A DNA stretch of 64,000 nt from Centroberyx gerrardi (taxonomy: Eukaryota > Chordata > Actinopteri > Beryciformes > Berycidae): positions 18,288,185 through 18,352,184 of the forward strand of contig NC_136004.1 of assembly GCF_048128805.1 (NCBI RefSeq), written 5' to 3'. The notes under the pieces are model-generated. The model did no database searches. It saw only the letters and a list, made by a program, of their open reading frames with translations, and was not told the origin of the DNA. Positions 1-12,000 of this stretch are shown in pieces. Position numbers and translations under genes: made by a program. Positions within the stretch are counted from its first letter, which is position 1, and every line of letters starts with the position of its first letter.

Positions 1-37
1 GACTTAATCCTATCTAACATTTAAGAAAACAACTTAC

Positions 38-77
38 CGAAAAGCGGCAGGAGGGCTGATGGCTTGCTGTTCCCCAT
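38..77 (-). CDS. candidate first coding exon of an unidentified gene, running off the left edge
   Basis: On the minus strand an ATG at 77-75 lies in a strong Kozak context (A at -3, G at +4) and opens a short frame reading MGNSKPSALLPLF plus one base. It ends at a good donor (G|GTAAGTTG, intron bases starting at 37). An M-G-N start would suit N-myristoylation, but nothing else supports that. A longer overlapping frame in another phase (372 down to 34) ends at the same donor, so the true reading frame is not settled. The rest of the gene would lie left of the window. I do not recognise the product. Its place beyond epgn suggests the next gene of the EGF-ligand neighbourhood, but the 13 residues seen match no family I can name. 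Confidence 0.33.
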
Positions 78-1089
78 TTCGGAGCCGACAGGTCGCTGAC
101 GGGGAGCTCGGTGGGCAGACAGGTATGCGCCGATCTGGATTATAGGCGTTTCCGACCGTGGAACCTGGAAACCAATTGGCTCGACCTTGCGGTTTGGTTT
201 GGGTGTGGTGATCGACTCCTGTCATCTCGATAATTTCGCACTTCAAAGGGAGAAATAAAAAGACAGTCCCTCCAGGCACTATTGCCCAGTAATTAGGTGG
301 AGCTGTCTCTATAGGACTCAATCTTTTATTATATTGAACGTTTAACCTTTTTAAATCCAGATATAAGTCCACCTATACATTTATACTGAATGTGACTGAT
401 ATGATATAGTTTATATCAATTTTGGAAAACCTTAATCTAACCCTAAAAATCACTATGATATTCCTGTAATAGACTTACTCATTTAGGAACTTATAGAGCC
501 TGTAGTCAATAGTGAGTTTAGAGTCACCTCATCATATTTTTTATTAGGCTATCTATTCTGATGGTAGCCCTATTACTATAGGATTTTATGTACAGGCCTA
601 TAGCAGCTGCATGATATTTTAAAGTGTTTCTATTTGTATAGTATCCTTATAAAAAATATTATAGGATTAGAATATATATTTTTCGTAAAGGAAATCATGT
701 AATTAATCGGTGCCATATTAAAAAACAACAACACAGTGTTTCGGAGGCAAACATCTCAACATGATCCTTAACTGTATAATAACAGCCCATAATGCGTTTC
801 ACACCAGCAGTACTTGTGTAAGAGAAGTCACCAGTTATCCAAATAGTGGATATCTAATTTCAGAATAAAACTCTCGCCATGAGCCCCTCGACAAATTGGT
901 GATTAACTCCCTCATGCTGCTAAACAGGCCTACACAACACTCGGCTCATGTGTTTGCCTATGGGCTTTGCTCTCTATTTCATATTTCTATTTCATTATAC
1001 CTTTTTGAGTTTTTTGTTTTTTTTTCATTTTGCCTGGATATCTGAAGGACGCTTCAAATTGAATCTATCCTTCAATGTTATAATGAAAC

Positions 1090-1116
1090 TCTTTCTCTCT
1101 TTCTCTCTCTCTCTCA

Positions 1117-1166
<50 letters not shown>
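1090..1166. repeat. (CT)n-(CA)n compound microsatellite
   Basis: A run of CT dinucleotides passes directly into about 24 CA units. It creates a spurious plus-strand ORF rich in T-H pairs. Confidence 0.95.
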
Positions 1167-1169
<3 letters not shown>

Positions 1170-1730
1170 AAACCGCATTTACCGCTAAGAGTTTTAAGAA
1201 AGTTTCACTGAGGAAGTCAGATCTTAAAAAAAAAGTTGTTTGTGTATGTTTGTTGTGTGTGCGTGCTTGTTTGTGTGTGCTTCTGTGCTTGTGTGTGTGT
1301 GTGCCTGCCTGCCTGCTACCCATCTTTTAATTCATAGAAATTCAAGCAACACAATAAGGTTCATTTTCATACATTTATTACAAAACTTTAAATACATGTG
1401 GCACATTAAATAAGTTAATTTATTACAATAAATAGGCACTGATGCTATTCAGTCTCCTTGAGCAGATCTCCCTGTGCCATATAGTGCAAAATGTTAGCTA
1501 AGCTTTTTTTGACAGGCAGAAACAGAAGTTGACATTTGGATGCTCTGCACTGTAGGCTACAGAGGTCAATGATGTCAAACTGAAAGGCTGCCATCTTTAT
1601 CCACATTGGATGAAAAAATAAAAATAAAAATCTGCTGCTTTGCCCTGTCCACTTCTCATAATCCTGTTATCTGTGTCATTTTCATAGCCATATGATTTTT
1701 TTACATTTATGCAAATAGTGACGGCACTGA

Positions 1731-1750
1731 CAATGATGACAATGATGACA

Positions 1751-1781
<31 letters not shown>
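1731..1781. repeat. ATG/TGA trinucleotide microsatellite
   Basis: Imperfect ACA-ATG-ATG units become a pure GAT run. It lies just downstream of the epgn stop codon, in the likely 3' UTR, and gives a spurious poly-isoleucine ORF on the minus strand. Confidence 0.9.
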
Positions 1782-1804
1782 CAAGGGACAGTGAATTGTT
1801 GGAG

Positions 1805-2713
1805 TCACACTGAGTTCTCAGATGGTGCAAGTTTTATCATCTGTGCTGATTTGGTGCACCTGAAAAGAAAAAGACATTGACAGACAATTACAAACCAGCT
1901 GACTAACCAGCCGTGGTCACTGATGTTTGGTGTAACACAGAAATGTAAACTTATTTTATCTCAACAGTTGTTAAACTATTAATAATGGTGATTACACCCA
2001 GGCAACTGACTTGTGTTAAATGCTTGAAAGACTGAATCAAATGATAAACTGGAAGATTATGGAAACTGCAAGTCTACATTGTTTTAATCCAACTGAAAAA
2101 AAAATATAACACTAAAAATCCATTCTTAAATTCATGATATATGGAGAAGTCCCAGATAAATATGACATGACTTGATGAGTGATGCCACGAAAGCTGTGAT
2201 TGATTCACTTATCCAAGCCAAGGTCAAGAAAAGCAACCGTATTGTCTAGGAAAAGGACTTGTAACCTGCACAGCCAGCAGATGCTCACCTCTTACGGACA
2301 CAGCAGTAGAATATGATGGCGAGGAAAAAGATGAGCATGGCCACGCCCACACCGATGCCAATCACTTCCTCGTAGTTGGGCGCAATCTGAGAGCCTCCAA
2401 CGAAAAACAGGCAACGCGTCCCGCTGTATGAGGGCTTGCACCTACAGACACAGGGACAACAGTGTGAGCGCATTCCAAGGGGAACACGAATCAACATGCA
2501 CACATGGAGATGAAACAGTGCTTCAGTCGTGATAAATCTTCATGTAAAAGTGTGTTGGTGTGTGTGATAATGCTTCATATCTCACATGCAGGAAGGGGTG
2601 TCGGTGTCTTGTGGGTACATGCACTGGCCGTCGTTTTCACAATAGTTGGCATGTTCCTCCCTGCATGGTTTGTGCATTCGCAGAACCCGGGGTTCCTCCA
2701 TACTGCCTACACA

Positions 2714-2747
<34 letters not shown>

Positions 2748-3595
2748 CTGTAAACACAATAGCTTTTACAACTCATCGCTCAAAACTAGTACTTTCCCCC
2801 TCAAAAAAGTACTTTACCTTACATTAGCCACTAGCCAGGATCATCAAGGCATGCACTCTCAATTAATAGCAACATAACTGGTTAGTGACTTTCAGCTCAA
2901 ATTGACAACTGACCAGCTAAATCGGTATTGAAGCAAACATCCAGAGCCCAAGGTAAACACAAGACTTACCATTGTCTGGCTGAGTTGTGAGCATGGGGTC
3001 CAACACCGCAGGGCCGGCTGTTGGATGAAGGTTGTCTAGTGTTGCAGATTGGCCTGCTGTGGTCAGGAGGGTCAGCACTGCCGCCACTGAAAAGATAACT
3101 GAAACACATGGAGGGGGGACGACACAAAACGGCAAGGTTAGATACCTACTGTTGAAAATCTTAATTTTGCTCCCTAGCTGAAGTAAGCCTTGTATGGCTC
3201 TCTTTCTATTTTAACAATTTCAGTATTTTCTTCATGAGCACCTTGTAGTACCCAGAGTTTATATTTTTGAGCACTCTGCACTTCTGTTGTAAGTCGTTAA
3301 AAATGTCTTTACCAAACACCAGAAATACTGTGGTTCTTTTACTCTAAAACTCATCAAAACACATGAATGATATGAAAGTAGTAATACTTAAGGACTATTA
3401 TCAAAATATTCTCAGTGAATTTAAACTAATCTCAAGACTATAAAACTTACAAAAACAATTTGAAAGCTTAAGTTGCCTGTGAAAAGGTCAGAGTGTGTTG
3501 TCATCCTGCCCCTCATTTTAGTCATTTCAAATTTGAAACGTGAAATAAAGTAGAAACTTACCCTTCTCCAGGATTGTCTGCCTTTGAGTAAACAT
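1805..3595 (-). CDS. epgn: epigen (EGF-family growth factor precursor), complete, 5 coding exons
   Basis: Secreted or membrane-anchored ligand of the ErbB/EGF receptor family. Exons on the minus strand are 3595-3562, 3086-2970, 2706-2586, 2441-2289 and 1859-1805; all introns are GT-AG, phases agree, and the product is 159 aa. Residues 1-26 form a signal peptide (hydrophobic AAVLTLLTTAG). The EGF domain spans Cys65-Cys101 with the six-cysteine spacing C-x7-C-x5-C-x10-C-x-C-x8-C. A single membrane helix (about 118-139) follows, preceded by the juxtamembrane YEEVIGIGVG and followed by a basic stop-transfer VRKRC, which matches epigen better than amphiregulin, epiregulin or betacellulin. The EGF domain is split by an intron between its fourth and fifth cysteines, as usual for this family. 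The start of exon 3 was chosen at TAG|GCAG because the other acceptor four bases downstream breaks the frame. The tail of 17 residues is short, like mammalian epigen (about 154 aa in total). Neighbour mthfd2l supports the identification. Confidence 0.86.
2708..2747. repeat. (CA)n-(GA)n microsatellite in epgn intron 2
   Basis: CA run followed by a GA run, ending within two bases of the exon 3 acceptor. On the minus strand it gives the pyrimidine/GT-rich tract before the acceptor. Confidence 0.9.
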
Positions 3596-3688
3596 CTTGC
3601 CTTCTGACACAGTGAGATGTTTTCGTCTTAACTAACTCGTTAGGGGAGAGGTGCATGCAGTGTGATTAAGTACAGGTCTGTGCTCAGC

Positions 3689-3696
3689 TTTATATA
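3689..3696 (-). promoter_or_regulatory. TATA box of epgn
   Basis: Reads TATATAAA on the minus strand in a GC-flanked setting (GAGGC before, GCTGAGC after). It is about 95 bp upstream of the epgn start codon, which would place the transcription start near 3660 and give a 5' UTR of about 65 nt. Confidence 0.65.
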
Positions 3697-4251
3697 GCCT
3701 CTCCAACCTTTGAAAAGATGTCAACAGCCAATCATAAACCTATAATTCCATGAAAAATGAAAGGCATTTCACACAATCGACTGGAGCCAAGATCATTTCC
3801 TGTGCCATTCTCTCCAGTTACCTGCATGCAGAGACAAAGTCTGAAGGCTGATGGCGTGGAGGAGGAGGGGGGGAGGGGGGGGGGCAGATGTTTCACCCCT
3901 CGAGGCACTTAAATGATGCTTTCTTCTTCGAAGGTTTCTGAGCCCACGCAAGCATTGACAGATTCTTGGGTTTTAATGAAGTGTGTAACTTCCACTTTTG
4001 AGGGGTTGCTTCATTGCGTGGTTGCAGGTGTTGTGAAAGCTTGGGTTTTTTTCAGAAGGGTGTTCGCAGGAGGAAGAGCAATTGGACCAGATTTTTGGCC
4101 AAGAATTTAGTCAAGAATTTGCATCTACGGCTTGCAACAAGTGCGTCAGGTGAAGCCGATAGGCAAGGCACATTCTGTAAGGAGATAGCTGGAGGAAGAA
4201 AGCGTTACTCACGGAGTCATTCTTCCAGTAATACCATTGATTGGTTAAACC

Positions 4252-4747
4252 CAAGGGTGGAAGAAACGTTTTACTTACAGTAACATTTACTCATGTTACT
4301 GGAATTGAGTAGCTTTTGTATGTACTTTTTTGAATATTTTTTAAAGTCACTAATTTTACTTTTACCCAAGTAAATTGTTTTACTGACATATTTATAATTC
4401 CCTACATTTTAAATCACATCCATACAGTACAGAGTACAGATTTTGTGACTCTCCATATGCATCAGAAACTGAACAATCATAAATTTACAAATATTACAAA
4501 AGCCAGAAAAGAAGTGTAATCTGGCTTTACTTTATTTTGTAATCTCCAAATTTTCAAATAAAAAAAATTGAGTTTGAACTCTGCCCTCTCATCCTTTTAG
4601 AATTGCATGGAAAATATCACATCTAACAACGTTCACTTTTCTAAAAAAGTAACTCAGGAAGTTTTACACCAGTAATTTTACTTGTAAATATCAGCAAAGT
4701 AACAATCTCTTCTTGAGTAGGATATTCTTGTACTCTTTCCACCACTG
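4252..4747. mobile_element. non-autonomous hAT-like element with 8-bp target duplication
   Basis: Ends are CAAGGGTGGAA on the left and, inverted, CAGTGGTGGAA on the right. They are flanked by GTTAAACC (4244-4251) and GTTAAATC (4748-4755), an 8-bp duplication with one mismatch, the length made by hAT transposases. The inside is AT-rich with repeated tracts such as TTTTACTTTTACCCAAGTAA. This is the style of the abundant teleost 'AGTACTTTTACTT' repeats. No transposase is encoded. Confidence 0.7.
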
Positions 4748-5520
4748 GTTAAATCAACTCCATCTCCACCTGAATAACTGCCTCGCATACAGCAGTCCTG
4801 CCTGGTTGTATGGCCATCTTTGCCGAGTAGTAACTTAAATTCTAAATTAAACTGAAATTTAAAGTGAATTGGCTTAATTAGTTGCAATGAGGACAGGTAG
4901 ACCCAGAAACATGTCTGCAAAACATTCATGAGATAGATTCTATACTGGATGACAGTCAAAGCAGGATATATGTCATTGCACTTTGTGTCCAAAACGACAT
5001 AAATGTGTCTTGTTGAGAAAGCTGCCTGTCTGTAGACCATCTTCCCTCAGGCTTTGCTTCAAAATGTTATTTGGCAAAAAAAAAAAGACCTTTTCATATA
5101 AATAAATGTTGATTTTGCTACTCTCTGTCACCGATGGTCAGTTTTGATGGACTGAACAGACACTATATGAGTATTCCTTTGTAAAGCCAAGCAAGGGAAA
5201 TGCTTGAAAGAAAATGAGAAACGGTCATATTCCTACAGCATAAAACTTTTTATTTAATTCATTCCATTTCCAGTCAATCTGGAATATTCAAAAATGAACA
5301 AAAATGAGTTCAGTAGAAAAAATATTAATCTAAAATCTTAAAAAGTGAACTCTGAAAATAAATAACTAAAATAAATAAATGCAAACAAATTCGCAATATA
5401 AATAAAATACATATCAAATAAGTTTCCCAGGAGGTATGGAGTCGTGAGCTTATGGAGTTTTAAATAAAAGTGTGTTGGATGTGTGTGTATGTGTGTGTCC
5501 TAAGTGAAACAGTGCATGTA

Positions 5521-5700
5521 CAGCGCTGTGAAAAGTGGACACAGTTTTTGCACAATTTGTTGTGCTATAAAATGATTTTAAAATGAAATCATTTGAATTT
5601 TTTTTGCCTGACACCTATACAATGTGTTCTATTACACTAAATGGCATCGTGGTCCAAGTCTTCAAGTTTCAAACTTTGTACAAACCTTTTCACAGCACTG
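5521..5700. mobile_element. Tc1/mariner-type MITE (180 bp)
   Basis: Terminal inverted repeats CAGCGCTGTGAAAAG and CTTTTCACAGCACTG (one mismatch when inverted) are flanked by TA on each side (5519-5520, 5701-5702), the target duplication of Tc1/mariner elements. The AT-rich core has no coding capacity. It lies in the 3' flank of mthfd2l. Confidence 0.72.
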
Positions 5701-5776
5701 TATGTATGTATGTGTATATGTATGTATCTCATTCATAAAACTAATGGATTTCTAGTGTGTGTGTGTGTGTGTGTGT

Positions 5777-8700
5777 TTAATGCATCAGTGCGTTTCTAGC
5801 AGCAGTCACAGTGTTCTTCATCAGCATGGCTACTGTCATCGGACCCACACCTCCAGGAACCGGAGTGATGAAGCCTGCCTTCTCCTTCACCCCTATAAAG
5901 AGTCAAACAATGGACACAGAGTGAAGCAAAGTCTTTTTTCAAAAAACAGAACTTAGACTGATGGGATGATCTCTGTTTCTTCAACACATTATTCCCCTGG
6001 CACCACATTATGTGCAGTGCACCTTAAGCTGGATAGTTACTTACAGACAGAAACACCGTATGTGTGTTTCAAGAAATGTAGCGCATCCATGCTGAGAGTG
6101 AGTGTTTGCATCAGATAACACCCCAATTATGTAAACTGAAATCCCCAGCAGGCTTATCAGATCTTAATGTTGGTGTTTGTAAAATCCATTATTTAACATC
6201 AAAACACGACGACTGGTTTTGTTTTGCTGTACTCCCTATAAACAAATATCTGATTTCAACTAGTAATAATATACATTTCATTGTCAGAATAGTCTTGATT
6301 GTTACCCTTGGAAATATGTAAAAGCTGCGGCTTCATTTAAAGATTATGCTTTGATTCAGCAGAAACTTAGCATTGAGGGAACAGGTGATGGATCCTAGTG
6401 ATTTGGATTTATTTACCCTCAAAGTCCACATCTCCAATGAGCCGCAGCTTCCCTGTGCTTGGGTCCTGGATGCGGTTTATGCCCACGTCGATGACTGCTG
6501 CACCCTCCTTGACCATATCTGCTGTGATCAGGCCAGGAACACCTAAGAGGATAAACCAAGGCGGGGTCAACAGTTATACTGATTGTGATACTTTATTGAT
6601 TCCTGTAGGGAAGTGATCTGGTCCCACGCTCGACCTGCTGCTCCAGTCCAGCATGAGACCAGAATTGCAGTCGGAATGAATGGGAGTGATGGAGCCTGAC
6701 ATCAAATTGTAAAACCTCAAAACATATTTCTGCACTATTTGGTTAATGGTTGTTGGTCAAAGACATCGACCACCATGACTTTTGATTTCTCACCTGCTGC
6801 TATAAATTTCTGATCTTAATCTCCCGTATCAGATGGGAGATAAAGATTCTGCTGGGTTTTTAACATTTTGTAATGCTGCTTTTGATCTCCTTTTAATACC
6901 TTTTCTAAGGGGAACACCTTGACAAATACCATTTCACCCTGGAGTTAAAAGACAACATGGCTAAATAGGCTGATGCCTTAGTTAACTGTCTATTTGGAAG
7001 GAAAAAATGACAACATATGTTTTGTTTTGAAAATCATTTCACTTTGAAGTTGGCTGCTAGAAAACACTCCAACTCCTCTACAATTACAAGTGCGGTACAG
7101 TGGAAAAAGTCTGAACCAAATAACAATTAAGCATCAGATTTAATGGTACCATAACACTGCTCACTATACAGCACACAAACACTGGAGGAACTCAGTGACA
7201 CGCTAACCCAAACTACACCCTAACGCTGTCTGCTAACTGCAATTACGAGTTCCACAACAACTTAATCCTTAACACACACATGCTTCTCAACCACACTAAA
7301 CCCAAACACGTGCTAATTCCCAAATGACACGAAAACAGCTGTTGACTCTTGTAATAACACTGAATGAAAAGATAAGATAAGATAATTAGATAAGATATAC
7401 TTTAATTGTCCCCTTAGGGAAATTTGTCTTGGACTTCATGCTGTAGTTTCACAGTACAAACGCAAAATAGCAAAACAAAACATCATGACTGGGGATTCAA
7501 TTAATCATGTAATGCAGTCGTAATACAGAAGCTTATTTCCAAAGTTCAAATCTAATGTACAAAATGTTTGGATAATAGATGATGTGCAAAGAAAATGAGG
7601 TGCCCATCCCAGAATGTTGCTTTCAGTAACCAGGAAAGTGTGCATTTATTGGAAAAGGAGTACAACAGGGCGACCCCTCAGGCACATTCACAATTACTTA
7701 GAGTCTTCATACATAGCTTCCCTATGTTGATTGATTGTCTCACATTCCAGCTCTCATAGATCACTGTTGTTCTTTAAGGAGGCCGTACCCGGTTACCATG
7801 GTCGGCGCAGAGCAACTTGTACATGTACTGAAGCATTAGTGTTGATTCTTACTTTACAGTTTCCAGTGATGAATTCAAGTAAGGGCTGGTAGGCACTTTC
7901 ACAGTCTTGCTCACGTTACAAGGCTTCAGAATTCCCAAGATAGGAGCCACAACATAATGAAAAGCTATCTGGTATAAGCAGTAGTGTACACTTGACTTTA
8001 GGTGGGAGAGCTGCATTAAAAATACTTCCCTTAAAATTGTAATGGACCTGCTAAATGTGTAAAATGAAGGGATAATTTCCTAAACTCTATATATCCATTT
8101 AAATAAATTCTATAATAAAGATGATCCAGTCTGAAAAAAGTATTGTGATCTAATCAACCGAGCATATAAGTTACCTACTATCTTTTTACCATACCATTAC
8201 ATTTTGTAAGATTTGTTGCCACTTTTTTCAAATCGTGGAAAGGTGACTTTTATAACTTTTTATAGCTTTTATAACTTTTATAACTCTTCAAAAGTAACAG
8301 GATGGGCAGGCATGAGCCGTGACAGTGGCCAATTAGCAGGTGCAATTACCTGCAGCAGCGATAATGACGTCAGCCAGGCTGGTCAGCTCCTTCAGCTGTT
8401 CCTTAGGGGTACATCTGTGGGCAATGGTCACCGTGGCATCACCTGAGGGGGTATAGGATTTAAAATATGGGTCAACAAGATAAAAAGGATGACACAACAA
8501 TGCAATATCATTCTCATAGTTTGATAAAAGTTAACATAATCTCTACTCATAGACAGTTACAAAATCCAACTGGACAAGAGATTATCATGATAGCACCTGC
8601 TTTTGCTTTTACTGTTGAGCCTGGCATTATCTCCCAAATTTTGAAATCCAAAAACTTCCATTGCATTGCCTAGCAAAGTGGCAGGTAGTAGTGACGTAAA

Positions 8701-8976
8701 GACACTTTTGATTTTAATCAGTGATTACACAAAAAAGGAAAGCAGCATTACTGCAACAGGCCATAGCGCTAATCTTTTTCTAAGGTGTGTGTGTGTGTAT
8801 GTGTGTGTGTGTGTGTGTGTGTGAGTGTTTGTGTGTGTGTGTGTGTGTAGACCTGCATAGTCATGATTGAACCATGACTGCACCAAATGGATGAGGGGTG
8901 GAGGGAGAGAATGAGAGCATGGAGGAAGAAAAGGAATGAAAGGCAAGTCACAACACATCAAACATACCTAAAGGGA

Positions 8977-9035
<59 letters not shown>

Positions 9036-12000
9036 CAGAGAGAGAGAGAGAGGAATATTCAGTCATTCATTCGAAACTAAATTGAAGTCCGTTAGCCATT
9101 GTCGTTCCATCTGAGCCTTCTTCCAAATTATTTAAATGAATGGAGTCATCTTTCCACAGCTCCAAAAAATGAATAAAATGTCCATCAAATTTCTCCAACC
9201 AGCTCGTGCAGCATAATATAACATATATATATTTACGTCATTATCGCCTACATTTTCCTCAGTGACATGGCTTTTTTCTGTTTTTTTTGTAGAACAAAGC
9301 AATGCTATTGAGGAAAGTATAGAAGAAGTAAATATTGGACTTTTGGACCCACAACGCAATTGGGTCCTAGCCTCTGACAAAGTTCTGGCCATGTCAGAAA
9401 TTTTGAGGCATATTTCTACAGCGCGATAGGCGCTCATAGGTGTTACGATGTACCAAGTGCTTGTTTTTGCTTCATCGATACCATCTTGAAATTGCGAGGT
9501 TGCCGTGCCGTCGGCTAACATCGTACGCAACCTCGTCTTTCAACCACATTGCAATCGTGCATTGCGACGGCAGGAGGGTTTCAACTTGCACGAAATTCTA
9601 CCTCAATCACATTGCACAATCTGACATAATGCAAAAATAAATAATAAATGAAAGAAGGGATGAAATCACACAAAGTGCGGGAAAGATGATCAGAGATGTT
9701 TCTGGGTAGCACTTTCACAAGCTGTCACATGTTGGGTTTCCATTGACCCAGGTTTGTTCAACAAAATGCAATGACTGTCAGAGTTTCTGTTTGACAAGGG
9801 TGGATTTTAGGCAAACGGCTACAATGGATCTGAAGGTATGACTATGATTGTATGTTCCCTTTGAGAAAAACAAAAGGGTCCTGGGTACTCTGCGTGTAAA
9901 AGCATATACAAAAACGTTGCCATGGAATACAATGCAGAAAGAAGATAAACTTGCTTGATGGCACTTGAAAGTGCTAACCATAAAACTGAGGCCAGCGATG
10001 GGCAACCATGTGCCATGGAGGGCAGAGAGCGTGCAGGTTTTCATTCAAATCAAAGAGTGATTTCACTGATTAGTTCCTCCTCTCTGGTTGAAGGTGTGTT
10101 AACCTGCATACTCTCAGCCCTCCATGGCACATGGCTGCCTATCCGTGACTTAAGTTATGTTTTAATATCATTACATAACATTGGCTAAAGCAGTGGTTCT
10201 CAATATGGTCCTCAGGAACCAGAGTCCTGTTGGTTTTCTACTCTAACTGGTAGTTAATTACATTCACCTGGTCTAAAGCATCAAGAAAACATTCAAAAGC
10301 TTTCAAGTAACTGTAGTATAATACCTATTTTGCAGACATATGAAAAGGCTAGGCCTAGATACTAATGTTGATGACCTATCATCTAGTTGTTGTTCAGTTC
10401 TATATGATTTCCTTGCTGTACATGAGGCGCCAGACTTACAAGGTAAGTAATTTCTTCTTAAGGTTAAAAACATTTTCATTCACCTGTCTTCTGTTGAAGC
10501 AAGCAGCAGGACATATACGAGGTCATGCCAAGAAAGAAAAACGACGCTCAGCGCTGGCACCTTCATGACAACTTGCGCATTTGCCTGTAACTGTGAGCTT
10601 GAGCATACTTGCCTTGGAATTTTTTAATACTGCAACTCAAACAATCCTTGCCAAATTCTGTGTGTTCATATTCATATAATTGTAAGGTTATGCCAAATTG
10701 ATACACAAATAAGCTTATTGACTGCAATAGCATTAACATGCTATGAATAAAGTTCTAACAGGAGGCCTGTGTACATCTAAGACCGTACTAAGACAGCAGT
10801 CTCCCTCTGTGCCATCAAGCAATCCAGCACACAATGTAAAATGCAGTGTAGAGACTAGATGCTGCCAATGTTCCCAGTGATGGTCTAGTTTATTTATGGT
10901 AATGGTACTAATGTCTCAAAATGAACATGCCGATGGTTTATTGATGTTAAAATGCTACACGTAGCAACTTTAAATTCTTCAACACATGGCATCTGCAACT
11001 ACAGCCAGTGCTGTCAGACTCTAAATCCCACATTCAGTCATCACACTGCAAAAAATGTCCATCTTAATAAGGCATTTCATTTAGTAGTGACTGTTAAAAA
11101 CTTCCTTTTCTTAAAACAAGCTTAAAAAAATCTGTCAATGGACTGAGATAACTTCACTTGTTCTGTTGCAGCTCAGCGTGATTTAAGAATTTTCTTGAAT
11201 CATGTTATTCCCAGTCGAGGAAACGGCAACATCTTGTGTAGTGTGACAACTGAGAATAAGTAATCATGAAGGTTGCACACTTCTCTCCATATGAAAATAT
11301 TTATTTTAGATCACCAACATGTTTCGGCATCATGCCTTCTTCAGGGTGTTAGTGTGACAACTGAAACATGGAATGATCTGATCTTGTTAAAAACTCGCCA
11401 GCCAATACAAAGCTTGCTGTGCTAGCACACACCGCCCCAACCTCCTCTGTAAACAAGATCAGCCCATTTCCTTGTTTTGTTTGCCACACTACATGAGAAG
11501 AAGATGCAGTCTCCTCTACCTAGAACACTGCTGCATAGTTAAGTAAATATGGGCCTTTTGGACTCACAATGTTTGGCTACAAAACACTTGGGTTGTGTTG
11601 CACAAGCTGTTTAGAGAAATTTAATGGTCATTTTATACCTTTTTTGGAACTCTAACCAAACAGACCACATTCACTTCAATCGCTTACGAGAGGGCTGACA
11701 AGGAACTGCACTAGCTAACTCACTGTGTGCTTGGTGGTCGTACAAACTTCAGTGGAATTTCGACTGATATTGGGGTGAGTAGATAACAGCATTTTCATTC
11801 TTGGGTGAATTGCTCCTTAATTTCTGGGTGATACAGACCTTCAGAAGCCAATTCATTGCTCACATTGCTACTTATTTGCCTGTTTGCCTCTACAAAAACA
11901 GGAGAAAGATTAAGCCATGATGTCTATGGCTACATACATATACACTGCCAGAATTTGGTAGTGACAACCGAATTTATGAATGAGAATGAATTCGCATATG

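Larger units (their letters stand above)
78..1804. other. intergenic stretch and epgn 3' UTR
   Basis: AT-rich non-coding DNA between the candidate left-edge exon and the stop codon of epgn. It holds the CT/CA microsatellite at 1090-1166, GT-rich sequence at 1225-1310 and an ATG/TGA trinucleotide run at 1731-1781. Minus-strand AATAAA motifs (TTTATT on plus) occur at about 1374-1379, next to further AT-rich sequence, and could end the epgn transcript with a 3' UTR of roughly 430 nt. The ORFs here are low-complexity and not convincing. Confidence 0.5.
3700..5776. other. intergenic stretch between epgn and mthfd2l
   Basis: Contains epgn upstream sequence, a hAT-type element (4252-4747), a Tc1/mariner-type MITE (5521-5700) and the AT-rich 3' UTR of mthfd2l. 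Minus-strand AATAAA-type motifs near 5250 may end mthfd2l. A G-rich tract lies at about 3862-3884. No credible ORF. Confidence 0.6.

Noticed and set aside
948-1211. 87-aa plus-strand ORF
   Set aside because: Its second half is the CA microsatellite read as T-H; no splice sites or homology.
1597-1830. 77-aa minus-strand ORF with poly-isoleucine
   Set aside because: Overlaps the epgn stop codon and 3' UTR; the isoleucine run is the trinucleotide microsatellite.
2703-2704. Alternative acceptor for epgn exon 3 (GCAG|TATGG)
   Set aside because: It breaks the reading frame with exon 2; the acceptor four bases upstream (TAG|GCAG) keeps it.
9132-9530. 132-aa minus-strand ORF in mthfd2l intron 5
   Set aside because: No similarity that I recognise, AT-rich composition, no splice signals; length is within chance for this window.
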